DNA of 64,000 bases, taken from Isoetes taiwanensis. Its lineage: Eukaryota > Streptophyta > Lycopodiopsida > Isoetales > Isoetaceae. The stretch is from contig JAJEKV010000027.1 of NCBI GenBank assembly GCA_021234155.1, forward strand, positions 9,089,448 to 9,153,447. The letters run 5' to 3'. Position numbers and translations under genes: made by a program. Under the pieces are notes generated by a model, which saw only the letters and a list, made by a program, of their open reading frames with translations, was not told where the DNA came from and did no database searches. This document shows positions 33,764-43,464 of the stretch, in pieces; positions within the stretch are counted from its first letter, which is position 1; every line of letters begins with the position of its first letter.

Positions 33764-35293
33764 ACCTTCCCCTTGCGGGATTTTTTTTTTCGTTCTGCAT
33801 TGGTCTTCCTTTCCTCCCTGCCCGTTCAAGTTCGAGCAGATGGGCCTGGCCTGTTACGGCTATTTAGTCGGGGTTCTCTAGAATCCAGCATATGCGGCTT
33901 GCGGCATCAAGGTATCTCTCCCTCAGACGTTTTTTACTCAGTTCTGCGAAGCCTGGGGAGATTCGATCTGTATGCATGCTTACTTCCTGTTTGTGTATTG
34001 TGCATATTTTGCCCCCTAAAAACCGTCGTTCTTCATTGTTCTTCTGTATTACATCTGCTTATGTAGCAGATGAGCGGATAGACAGTTTCAGTCCTCTCGC
34101 AATATGATTCTGCTGGGCAGACCGTGGCTTCATGGAGGATGAAATGATTTTCACAGAAACGTTTGATATAGGCGCTGCCTTCTTCATCTTCAAACTGTGC
34201 CCATCGCTGGCTTCCTCCACTTTTTTTTGGCCTTTATTTGGATGCGATTATTAGTGCAGCTGCCGGACTAAGGAGCAGTGAGCCATTTTTTGCAGATAAT
34301 GCACATCTAAACCATTTTGATGGTTTTAGGTTTTCGTTTTTAATGTCTCTACAATGAGGTTCGATTTTGTTTAGATGTGTCTATGCAATCTTTTAGATTC
34401 GTTTAAATGGGTTTTTGTTAATCTGAGTTCCATTTTTACCACAGATAAAATGAAGCATGCACCAGCTTCTTTGATTCAGTTATTCTATTTACACAGTTAT
34501 CACGATAGGAGTAAGAGGAGCCAGCATGTAATTATGGGGCCGTTTAGATTTCTTTGCTGCCAATCCGTCTATTTTTTCCTTTCTCGATCTATAGGGACTA
34601 TAGGGACGATGCTGAGGTCGCAACACAAAGCTTTCAATCTGAAACTCCATATCTTCATTTTCCAAAGCTTTTGCAGCCAGCCATTTGATTCTGAAAGACC
34701 TCGGAGTAGGAATATTGCATGCAGCACCTGGGGTTTTGGTTAATACGCAGTAGCATTCATGCCTGGTTATGGCGGACGAAGTTGCATACGGAAGAATCCA
34801 TGGCTGGCCATTAGTACAAAACTACATGCTGGAGAAGTGTTCATATTTTGGTATCTTATTTTGGGTTCTTTGGTTTAGAGCTTTTGCAAGTTTGCAAATC
34901 ACATTTGGGGTAAACTCTTTTATGGTTTCTTAAATCTCTATTTTGCAGAACATCTGATTTTGAATGTAGGTAAGTTTAAGTTTTCTTTCCATTTTGCAGG
35001 CATTCATGACAGATTTCTGGCAACTGACCGATCTAAAATTGTGGGAGAAATCTGGCTCATGGTAGTGGAAACTTTCAAAAATCTAAGCTCCTTTTGACAC
35101 AAAGCACTTTGGTTCTAGGTATACTTTTCCTTGCATACAAGGGATGCTCTTTTATGTTTTCTCATTCGGATTCTGTTCTTTTGAAATGCTTAGCCCTTGC
35201 AATATCCCATGATTAACATTTGCTTGATGCAGAATGACGTTTTTGAGTCTAGAGTTCAGGGAAAATATGCTCAATGTATCTCTTGCTATTTTG

Positions 35294-35603
35294 ATTTTTA
35301 TAAATGTTTGATCTGAATAAATCTTTCATTGTTTCTAGAAACATTTACTTAGCTGGCCATTTTTTGGGTTCATAGATCCATTTAGTCGTCAGCCATTCAA
35401 GCCTCTTTGCATTTGGTAGAGGAATGCTTAGATTTCTTTTGTTGTTTTTTATTTTTATAAATGTTTGATCTGAATAAATCTTTCATTGTTTCTAGAAACA
35501 TTTACTTAGTTGACCATTTTTTGGGTGCATAGATCCATTTAGTTGTCAGCCATTCAAGCCTCTTTGCATTTGGTAGAGGAATGCTTAGATTTCTTTTGTT
35601 GTT
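35294..35603. repeat. 157-bp tandem duplication
   Basis: Two adjacent units starting atttttataaatgtttgatc and running through tagaggaatgcttagatttc; they differ at a few bases (agctggcc/agttgacc, gggttcat/gggtgcat, agtcgtc/agttgtc). Confidence 0.9.
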
Positions 35604-36947
35604 GAAGGTTTACTTTCTGATCTTTTTCCTTTAAATTTGTTATCACAATTCTGTAATGTTTTTGGCAATTCTGGATGCTAATCGACCTGTATTTATACTC
35701 ATACTAAAATATGATTCAGAGACAAATCTTTGGAGAGAGTCCATTTCCCAATTCTAACATCAACTCTGATCCATTTCCAAATTCTAACTTTTGTTGTTTT
35801 GTGCATATGTATAAGTGTAGTTACCATCATTTTCAACGTTATTCTATTGTAGGGACCTTATATTTCAAGTTTTGAAAACCAACAATAAAGGAATAATTTG
35901 TTTCTGCATTCCTTACAGAAAGAATATTTGTCTACTTTTCGTGCAAGGTGCATAAGATGATTTAATCGTGTGTTGTTTTTTTATGATGGTGTTGTAATGT
36001 GTAGGTTATCGAAAGCTATGGAATGGAGCAAGTGATAAAAAAATTTCTTTTCCAGATGTTTGTTAGTACAGCTTTGAAGATCCTTTTAAAGCAAAGGTAT
36101 ATATATTTGTTTTGCATCCTTATTCAAAAGAAATTTAAATAGGAACGGGTTCATGCTTATGCTAGCCCTACTTGTGAGTACTTTGATACGAATGTTTCTA
36201 ATTACTGGAGTCAATGAGGAGCATCAAAAGCAGAATCCAATTTCTGGTCTGTGCAGTGTACTTAAATCTTATTATGCATATACGTCTCCAAGTATAAAAA
36301 TGTGGAAATTAGCTAGATAGAAGTTGAACAATTGTTTGTGGCTTTAAAACTCACTTGGTTTTCTGTACTGACATTTCCTCCATTGATATTAGAACTATGA
36401 GCATAAAATCTACGATCTGATTGTGTGCCAGATGTCTTAAAATTGTGTGAACTTTCATGCGAAGAAATAGGCATTGTCCATTATGTTGATGACTGGACAT
36501 TGTATGACTAAAACAAATTCATTGAAGAAGGCAGTAACGAGAAATTTGACCTCATAAGAACTGGTTAATAAACTGCTATTTCACAATTATTGTTTCATTG
36601 CCAGTTGAGGAAAGATCTTTTGCTACAATAATCTTTTGCAATGTTCATTTTTACAAGAAAGGAATGCTTGGCTCTACATATTTGAAGGGTAATAGGTCTA
36701 TGGTTTATGAACAAGGGCGGATGAAAAATTTTCCATCCATAAGTTCGTTCCTATAAAGAACTATAGTTGCAAGTTTATGCTTAGGGAACCTCTTGCATTT
36801 AGAGCATCCATTTCCTATACGCCTACATTTGCCATGTACCTTTTCTTGGCACAATGTTTTAAACATGAAAAAACTGGGCCATAAATTTTAATGTAAATAT
36901 ACATATTGGGATGAAAGTTGTGCATAGGGCATCAGTTATTTTATGCT

Positions 36948-37073
36948 CATATCTAAAGGTGTGGGGAAGGGACCATAAGTCTTTAATATAATGAAGTGAA
37001 CCTGTAGAATCATATCTAAAAGTGTGAGGAAGGGACCATAAGTCTTTAATATAATGAAGTGAACCTGTAGAAT
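36948..37073. repeat. 63-bp tandem duplication
   Basis: Two adjacent 63-bp units starting catatctaaa, containing gggaccataagtctttaata; they differ at aaggtgtgggg versus aaagtgtgagg. Confidence 0.9.
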
Positions 37074-37248
37074 CGATAAGTATTGATGACACAGAGTCTT
37101 TAAGATGACACACAAGACATGCATACTCAATTATGCAACTCAATGCTACAACTATGTACATAAGTTATACCAATGAACTACCTATGGACACCATTACATC
37201 TAAAACACTACAAACACCATTCCATCTATTCACATGCCCATGGAAAAT

Positions 37249-37277
37249 GCCCGGCATCGCCGGGCACACGTTTCTAG
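37249..37277 (+). mobile_element. Helitron-like 3' terminus
   Basis: GCCCGGC ATC GCCGGGC (37249-37265) forms a 7-bp hairpin; eight bases later CTAG (37274-37277) is followed by T. A GC-rich hairpin about 10 nt before CTRR with a following T is the diagnostic 3' end of Helitrons. The 5' end (TC after A) is not assigned. Confidence 0.6.
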
Positions 37278-37369
37278 TATATATTAATAATAAGGGTACT
37301 ATGGTGTAATTAATAAGGGGGGCTAATAAGTAGGCCTATTAATGGTAGAGAATATTCCCAGGGACCCTC

Positions 37370-37380
37370 CTTTTTAAATA
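37370..37380 (+). promoter_or_regulatory. Possible TATA box of the H3-like ORF
   Basis: tttttaaatat lies about 100 bp before the ATG at 37478, followed by a pyrimidine-rich leader (ctccaaccctttcctccacc). Suggests the H3-like frame could have its own promoter. Confidence 0.35.
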
Positions 37381-37477
37381 TCCCTGACACCTCATTTTCC
37401 CTCCAACCCTTTCCTCCACCATCTCTCTCTTTGCTCAAATTTCTTTACGCCATCCGTTTTCCACCTTTTATTCAAGT

Positions 37478-38631
37478 ATGGCTCGAACCAAACAGACAAA
37501 GAGGTGCTTTGGCGAAGCGACCTACACTCCTCATGGTGGCCCGTGAGCGGTCGCCATGTCAAGAAGATCCCCGAGCACCTTCGACCTAAGCCGTGGGAAG
37601 GGGGGCCCCTCCAAAAAGCGGCCCCGGCGAAACCTTCCACGATCTGGAGGAGGAGGCGGCTAGTAGCAATAGTAGCTCTTTCGGCTCTGGGCACCCAATG
37701 AACCAGCGAGTCCCACCATTTTGGAGCCTCCATCGACACGGGCAGTAGAGCGGCGGGACGTGGAAGCGTGAGGGAGACCAGAGCAGCCAATGCGGCGGGG
37801 CGGGGAGCGGGGCCTTCTTCGATCAAGAAGAAGGGCAAGGAGAAGGTCAAGGAGTGGCCTGGACGAGAGAAACGCCTGGAAGAAGAGGGAGCGGAGCCGG
37901 AGCTTAGGGGGAGGAGGGAGCGCAGAACTAAGAGGGAGGGAACGATCGGCCCCGAGGGACTAAATGAAGAGCCTCCCCCGCCGGGAGGAAGAAGAAGGAG
38001 AAGGAGGAGGTGGCGAAGAGGAAGCGGATGAGGAAGAGAACGAGGTCGGGGAGTCCTCAAACCAGGCCTTAAGACCACCTTACCCAAAGTGGCCCAAGCC
38101 ACCTAAGGTGGTCAAGAAGCGGTGGCGACGCGGCGGATGAAGGAAGCTTTGAAGGAGGGGCGCCTCTTGACGCCGCCTCAAAAGCGTCATTTTAAGAATA
38201 CCTCCGCCGTTGGGCCGGGTATAACGACCGGTATTTGCCGCCAAAACGTCCAGCCATATGTGAAGGGGGTCACCAGAGCAAGAATCAGCAAAAGCCCCGC
38301 CACCACGGTAGGAGAGCCCAAGAAGGTACATCACGGACCAAATTCTAGGCATGCCAGAGTTTTTCGGGAGATTAAGCACTTTCAACAGTTCACTAATCTC
38401 CTGATTAGGAAGGCACCTTTCGAAAGGCCTCATGCGGGGAGGTGATCACGAGGACTTAAATCACCGATTACGGTGACATCCCTCCGCGACAAAGGGTGTT
38501 GCGGTTTCTTTGCGGCCGAGCTCACCCAATTGTTCGAGGAAGGAAACCTCTGCGCAATCCATGCGAAGAGGGTAACATTGATGCCCAAGGACTTATACTT
38601 GGCGCGCCGTATCCGCAAGGAATACCCTTGA
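37478..38631 (+). pseudogene. Histone-H3-like ORF with long N-terminal extension (E2)
   Basis: The ATG at 37478 opens MARTKQTKRCFGEATYTPHG; residues 2-7 (ARTKQT) equal the extreme N-terminus of histone H3, including the Lys4 position. The middle, about 290 codons in several broken frames, is Arg/Lys- and Glu-rich low complexity. At 38366-38430 REIKHFQQFTNLLIRKAPFE matches the alphaN-alpha1 part of H3 (REIRRYQ.STELLIRK.PF.). At 38528-38631 [20 protein letters not shown] and [13 protein letters not shown] match alpha2, loop 2 and alpha3, and the frame ends at the place where H3 ends. The stretch between the two is damaged by a shift. A canonical H3 has about 135 residues, so this is a long-tailed relative. 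Several stops and shifts interrupt this copy. Centromeric H3 variants also have long divergent tails, but the neighbours are retroelement parts. Confidence 0.8.
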
Positions 38632-38844
38632 GGATACAATTTTGTGTAAATTAACGTAATTGATAAATTTTCCCCCTATAAATATAAAATTTTGTTTGTA
38701 AACTGACTTTGAATTTTGTATGAAGATGTGTTTAAGTTGCTCAAATTCTAGTTTAATTTTGGCCATCATAATTGTAAGGATCAAAATAGGTTAAATTAGT
38801 AAGGTACCCTAGTCAAATTAGTCAAAAGTCGGACCAAAAGACCC

Positions 38845-38919
38845 GAAATCGGGTCGCTGTGCGAAAAACCCCTCTGCGCTCTCCACGCAGGGCTTAGATT
38901 CGTATAGCCACCCGGTTTC
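38845..38919 (+). repeat. E2 leader hairpin a
   Basis: 75 nt. GAAATCGGGTCGCTGTGCG pairs with CGTATAGCCACCCGGTTTC (several mismatches), with an inner CTCTGCG / CGCAGGG stem. 213 bp after the H3-like stop. Confidence 0.88.
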
Positions 38920-39045
38920 GCTATTTCGAGGCCAAATCATACCCAATTAGCTCAGGAAAAGTTCCTAATTAGGTCAGAATTGTCCAAATAATCATGCTAG
39001 CATCTTTAATTTTCCTGAAATCCTTGGTAGAAATCCAAAAGACCC

Positions 39046-39120
39046 GAAATCGGGTCGCTGTGCGAAAAACCCCTCTGCGCTCTCCACGCAGAGCTTATTT
39101 TCGCATAGCCACCCGGTTTC
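39046..39120 (+). repeat. E2 leader hairpin b
   Basis: 75 nt, 201 bp downstream of hairpin a and nearly identical. GAAATCGGGTCGCTGTGCG pairs with CGCATAGCCACCCGGTTTC at 16 of 19 positions; inner stem CTCTGCG / CGCAGAG is perfect. Confidence 0.9.
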
Positions 39121-39292
39121 GCCCATTTTTGCCCAAATTGACCAATTTTGACCAAAAAACGGCCATGTAGTGTTTCTTGCTTGGTTTTTCTTAGGTTTGC
39201 ACTTCATGATAGCTCATTCGGACACCCATAGCCATAGAACAAAAGTCTTCCCCATCAAGAACCCTTGTGCACGGAACCCGAGGCATCCCTAG

Positions 39293-39302
39293 TCTATAAA
39301 AG
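39293..39302 (+). promoter_or_regulatory. TATA box upstream of ORF-A
   Basis: tctataaaag at about 39293, followed within 85-90 bp by the ATG at 39386. A strong plant-type TATA box inside the element suggests a second transcription unit for ORF-A and ORF-B. Confidence 0.55.
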
Positions 39303-39458
39303 GGGGCCTCATTTGTCATTTTCTCCCCATCAAAACTGCTCTCAGCACTTCAGGCGATTTTCCAGCTCCCTACTATCTCTGCTCAATGGCGCCATCAAGC
39401 TTTGTTAGATGGTACAATGAGGCCAATCACCACCGACATCATTTGCCAATATGACTAG

Positions 39459-40100
39459 CAGATCCTACCCTGGGAAGTTAGTTTGTCACCTAGGGGAGGG
39501 AAATGGGTTTCTCTAGACTCTCTGTCCCAAGCCATAGGTGGGGGATCTAAGACCAAGAATAGGTTGTGGGATAGAACCAGAAACATGCCAGATTATATGA
39601 CCTGTAAGCATCATAGGCATAGATACCTCTCAAACCAAGCAGCCTTAGCTTTGTTCATGCAGTACAAGGCAGTTAACCAACCAGGGGAGCCGTCAATTCA
39701 ACCTTTGGATTTGGCACCTCTCGACACTCGGAGGACACAGATAGACATTCACGAGATCGAGGCTACGGAGTACGAATACTACGGCTTCACATCAGGAACA
39801 CCTATGTTGCAGATTGAGCAGGATTATGAAGAGCAAGAGGAAGAGAACCCAAGTTGGGAGAGAAGGGAGGCAAGAAGGATGGAGAGGCGTCTGGCCCGGC
39901 AACAGGAAGTACTAAGGCGAGACTTCGAACCGCCACTTGGTATCACGGCCCTCACTCCGGTGATCATCGACGGCGAGGAGTACATATTCGCCAACGACAT
40001 CCTCAACCTTCCCTATTGTCAAGAAGAAGGCCTCAGGACCGATGAGCTCCTAAGCCTAATTGCAAAAGAACAGGGCAGCGACTTCATCGACTATGATTAA
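39459..40100 (+). CDS. ORF-A, unknown family, retroelement-associated
   Basis: An open frame without ATG at its start runs from 39459 to TAA at 40098-40100; the first in-frame ATG is at 39585 (MPDYMTCKHHRHRYLS). ATGs at 39386 and 39451 are in other frames, so a shift or an intron near 39450-39480 must be assumed for the full protein. Visible features: a basic His/Arg patch, RYLSNQAALALFMQYKAVNQ, an acidic run (DYEEQEEENPSWE), a charged helix of Arg/Glu (RREARRMERRLARQQEV) likely to form a coiled coil, and VIIDGEEYIFANDILNLPY near the C-terminus. The same protein is recognisable in E1 at 26520-27268. It is followed 45 bp later by ORF-B. No known domain recognised. Confidence 0.6.
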   Translation, partial: QILPWEVSLSPRGGKWVSLDSLSQAIGGGSKTKNRLWDRTRNMPDYMTCKHHRHRYLSNQAALALFMQYKAVNQPGEPSIQPLDLAPLDTRRTQIDIHEIEATEYEYYGFTSGTPMLQIEQDYEEQEEENPSWERREARRMERRLARQQEVLRRDFEPPLGITALTPVIIDGEEYIFANDILNLPYCQEEGLRTDELLSLIAKEQGSDFIDYD

Positions 40101-40145
40101 ATTCCAAGGGAGGTAGCCGAGCGACATTCCTACGCCGGGGCAACT

Positions 40146-40817
40146 ATGTCAGACATTCAAGCTTACCAACAGATAAGGCAGATGTATCAGCAGCAGCAAC
40201 CCGTCATTCCAGAAGAGGAATTCCAGGAGATCCAAAGCAGGTTATACAAGCCAGGAAGAGGCCCAAGCTCAAGACGACCAGTGGGCTCTAGGAGCATGCG
40301 GGAGGCATCTAGCAGCATCAATCTGGAGAACGCAACAACAATGTGGAGGGACCATGAAGATCTCTTCGCATTAGATGTTTTCGGCGAAGCAGCTCAGAGG
40401 AAGGGTACGGGAATCGTGGCCGGAGGCAGGGATAAATCACTCACGTACTATCTTCCGGTCCTTAGCCAAGGGCAGATGGTAGTTTTACACAAGGAGTTCA
40501 GCCCAAGAGGAGAAGAATCCGTGGCGCTCCTCATAGCACTCTCAGGCTTTGGACAACATGCCAAGATAGATTATGGAGTAGACCATGTTATCCTCTTCAA
40601 GAGATCCGTAGCACTTCATGCTCTCGACTTCGCAAGGGGCCACCTCAGGGATGCACACTTGGCAGTAGTGGCGGCAACTGCACCAGAACTTCCGGCACCT
40701 CAGATGGCAAGAGCATTGGAAGGAGGATCGGCGGCAAGAATCCTGCAGAACGTCGGCAAGGGGATAGGATTGAAGAATGTGAAGAACTTCTTCAAGTCCA
40801 TGAAGAGGCACCATTGA
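40146..40817 (+). CDS. ORF-B, unknown family, retroelement-associated
   Basis: An intact frame of 223 codons from ATG at 40146 to TGA at 40815-40817. The N-terminus is Gln-rich (YQQIRQMYQQQQPVIPEEEF), then a basic Ser/Arg segment, a compact central part (LTYYLPVLSQGQMVVLHKEF, VALLIALSGFGQHAKIDYGV, DHVILFKRSVALHALDFARG), an Ala-rich segment, and a basic C-terminal helix (KNVKNFFKSMKRHH). No signal peptide, clear membrane helix, zinc finger or catalytic motif is seen. It follows ORF-A by 45 bp and precedes gag. An RNA-, protein- or membrane-binding structural role is possible but unproven. I do not recognise the family. Confidence 0.65.
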   Translation: MSDIQAYQQIRQMYQQQQPVIPEEEFQEIQSRLYKPGRGPSSRRPVGSRSMREASSSINLENATTMWRDHEDLFALDVFGEAAQRKGTGIVAGGRDKSLTYYLPVLSQGQMVVLHKEFSPRGEESVALLIALSGFGQHAKIDYGVDHVILFKRSVALHALDFARGHLRDAHLAVVAATAPELPAPQMARALEGGSAARILQNVGKGIGLKNVKNFFKSMKRHH

Positions 40818-41069
40818 GGAAAATATGCTTTGTCAATTAAGTAATTGTATTGAAAAATATCCTCTCTTCAGTTATGATCATGTAATTCATGATATGTATT
40901 TCTATATATATTAATTAATGCTTCTATATATATTAATTAATGTCTCACCATGATCTTGACTTGTAAGTGGAATTTTCTCATAATTTCTTTTGTACCTAAC
41001 AACAATTCAACTGTAAGCAAGAATGATTAGTGTGTGACTTAAATAACAAGCATTGATGATTAATCCTTG
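40818..41069 (+). other. AT-rich spacer or intron before gag
   Basis: It contains a duplicated phrase (cttctatatatattaattaatg twice near 40900-40943) and ends in aatccttgcag, a good splice acceptor immediately before the gag-like frame, so gag may be joined to an upstream exon by splicing. Confidence 0.4.
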
Positions 41070-42731
41070 CAGCAAGGAACACCGGCTCAGGTTCTCAAGG
41101 CCAGGGCCGACATCACCAGTGGGTACCCAGAAACCTATTCGGACGTGATCAAGATGACATCAACGAGGAAATGATGCTGGAAGCAATCAACGCAAGGCTC
41201 GTCCAGATGAGGAATCAGATGCATCAGCTGATCCATTGGGCCACCCCATTGATGAATGCCCAAGAATATGCACCTGCTCCACCTCCACCTCCACCACTAC
41301 CTCGGCCAAGGCATCGAGGAAGGTCCACGGCCCGAGGAGGGGCAAGACAATCGGGAAAATGTCGAGGAGGCGGGGAAGAGGAAAAGGAGAAACAGAAGGA
41401 CTCCAACACCACCTAGCTCCAGTTCATGAGACACTTGAGCCAGCCAAAGACGGTTCCGGCTCGAAAAGTGAGTCCGATACTTCACAGGTAAGAGCCAGGG
41501 CAAGGAAGGCGGAGATGACTATCAAAAGAAAGTTGGCAGTGCTATGAGCAATGTGTGGAAGACTAGGAAGTTGGGTCAGTTCGGGGAAAGGGCGGGTCGG
41601 TATGGAGGCGAAGTCCGGCTTGATTTAAATGGAGGAGTTTGGCAACTCTTATGGCATGAAGGACAAGGATATAGGGAAGGTTGCTACTGACAAACTTGAT
41701 AGGGCGATTAGAATCTGGTGGAAAGGCTACGCCAAAGTCCAACAAGCTCAAAAGGAACGATTCTCAGATTCAAGACCTTCAGCTATGTGCCTAGGTCACA
41801 TACTAGCAGGCAGATCCAGCAATTCTACAGATTGAACCAAGGTACCCTGTCAGTAGCAAAGTACCGCGAGAGGAATTCATGCGACTTCGGGGCTCCATGT
41901 TCCCTGAGTTTGGAAAGGCAAGCGGTTGAAACTTACATTGAGGGATTGAGCGGCAATATCAAAAGGCTGGTCGAAAGCAATCAACCCAAAATCGCCGATG
42001 GGCGGCCGAGGATAAAAGCCATAAGTTTGGAAGAAGCTCCACCAACGCCGGGAGAAGTCGGCCTTCAAGGGAAAGTCAGCGGGGCGTTACCAAAGGCGCG
42101 TGCGGAGTAAGCAATCGGCGGCTTCACGCCATCGAGGGGGGCGGCGGGGAAGAGCTCAGGGTAAGACCTTTGGGGATCGTAAGCCGCAGAATGCAACAGG
42201 AGGCAGCGTGCTAAAGCGTCTTCTAGGCGGTCGGCGAAAGAGAAGAGACAAGAGTGTATCGAGAAGAAGCTATGTTTGGTGCTTCCGGCTAGAGCGCCGA
42301 ACACATGATTACCTATTAAATCATCGCGGGCGGCTTTGGCGAGCTTAGGGATTGGGATTCGCCCGACGAAGCGGATGAAGGCGGCGACCAGCATGAGGCC
42401 CAGGACTTCATAGATGGTGAGTGCCATATCTGTGCAAATATTGAGTCAGGTGATATTGAAAATCATTCGACAGTCATTGCGGCTGATGGAATCATAGATA
42501 GCAACCCATATGTAGTCCTCATAGACACAGGTAGCTCTCACAACTTCGCCTCTCCTAGGCTGGCTGCCTAATGAAGAACAAGGTATTGAAGTCTAAGCCA
42601 AGGCCAGTTGCTATGGCAAACGGCGCCATTCGGCACACTAAGGGGAGGAGGATCACATTCGACATAGACCTTAGTGGAAGTAAGTGGCCGATGGGGGCAG
42701 AGGTCATGGAAATTGGAAGGTATGACCTTAT
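41070..42731 (+). pseudogene. Gypsy gag-protease, first copy (E2), cut by copia
   Basis: From 41070 the frame reads LFGRDQDDINEEMMLEAINA and a Pro-rich segment; at 41629-41760 MEEFGNSYGMKDKDIGKVAT and IRIWWKGYAKVQ; then RLNQGTLSVAKY and ETYIEGLS, all retrotransposon gag. A protease active-site motif (VVLIDTGSSHNFASPRLA) lies at about 42508-42565. Several shifts separate these parts. The sequence 41794-42731 is repeated, with differences, at 59192-60128. It stops at 42731 where the copia LTR begins. Confidence 0.85.
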
Positions 42732-43464
42732 TGAAGAGATTTAACTAGACAAATTTGCTAGACAATCTTAACTCTTTCTTTCACTTGAGCAACTTCCTTA
42801 GATCTTATTGCAATGTCTATTAAAACACAAATGAAGTCACGCTTAATCAAAGGTATCGAATTACACAACCATTGAAAATGTCACTGTTCATTTGTTATTG
42901 ATTAATATACTGTAGCAATTTGACTTCGCTCCGATAGCCCAAGCACGATCCTTCTTCAGCTTAATAAACACTCTGTATAATCATCCGGGTCACTCAACAA
43001 CAGATTCTACTACTTGATTTATGTTTTCAGGTCCGGCCGATATGCCAGACCGATCTCCATTGCCGAAAAGCTCTGAGCTAATTTGGCTCATCTCTATTTG
43101 ACCGTTTGCACCATGCTTATTATGGCTTTTCCTTTCTAATATTAACATTAAGGTCAATAGATAACCATTAACCTTGACTTCAAATAGTCTCATCTCGACC
43201 TTAGGCATCTCGACCTTAGTCACAAACGACCTTAGGCATAAATAACCTAAGTCATTTGCTTTAAGCAACTTCGTCTCCAACCTTAGGCACAAATGGCCTA
43301 GATAATCTCCAGGAAAATCTTACAGACAATTTCAAGCTTTAAATCTTATATGCAGCACAAGAATCTGTCTTCTGCTTACTCTGTGTATATGTAATACATA
43401 AATCTGTCTCCCCTTTAACCTGTATGCATTCAAATAAGAAATATTACATGATCAATTTCTTTCA
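42732..43464 (-). repeat. Ty1/copia 3' LTR (733 bp)
   Basis: Plus-strand TG at 42732 and CA at 43464. It matches the split LTR (47813-48378 plus 59025-59191) with about three differences noticed. On the minus strand the purine tract AAGGGGAGAA immediately precedes it. The flanking five bases (cttat) differ from those on the far side (ggtca). Confidence 0.95.

Larger units (their letters stand above)
33764..37248. other. 3.5-kb gene-free insert in E3/E2 region
   Basis: No supported coding region; ORFs here are short and unrecognised. It contains a 157-bp tandem duplication (35294-35450 and 35451-about 35603) and a 63-bp one (36948-37010 and 37011-37073). It ends in a Helitron-like terminus at 37277. 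It may be a non-autonomous Helitron that split one retroelement into E3 (left) and E2 (right), or a separate insertion; I could not find a convincing 5' end. Confidence 0.4.
38632..39292 (+). other. Leader between H3-like ORF and ORF-A
   Basis: Non-coding. It holds two hairpins (listed separately) and the region upstream of a TATA box. No ORF is supported. Confidence 0.6.

Noticed and set aside
37392-38102. 236-codon Pro/Leu/Ser-rich minus-strand ORF
   Set aside because: Complement of the Arg/Glu-rich H3-like linker; a composition shadow.
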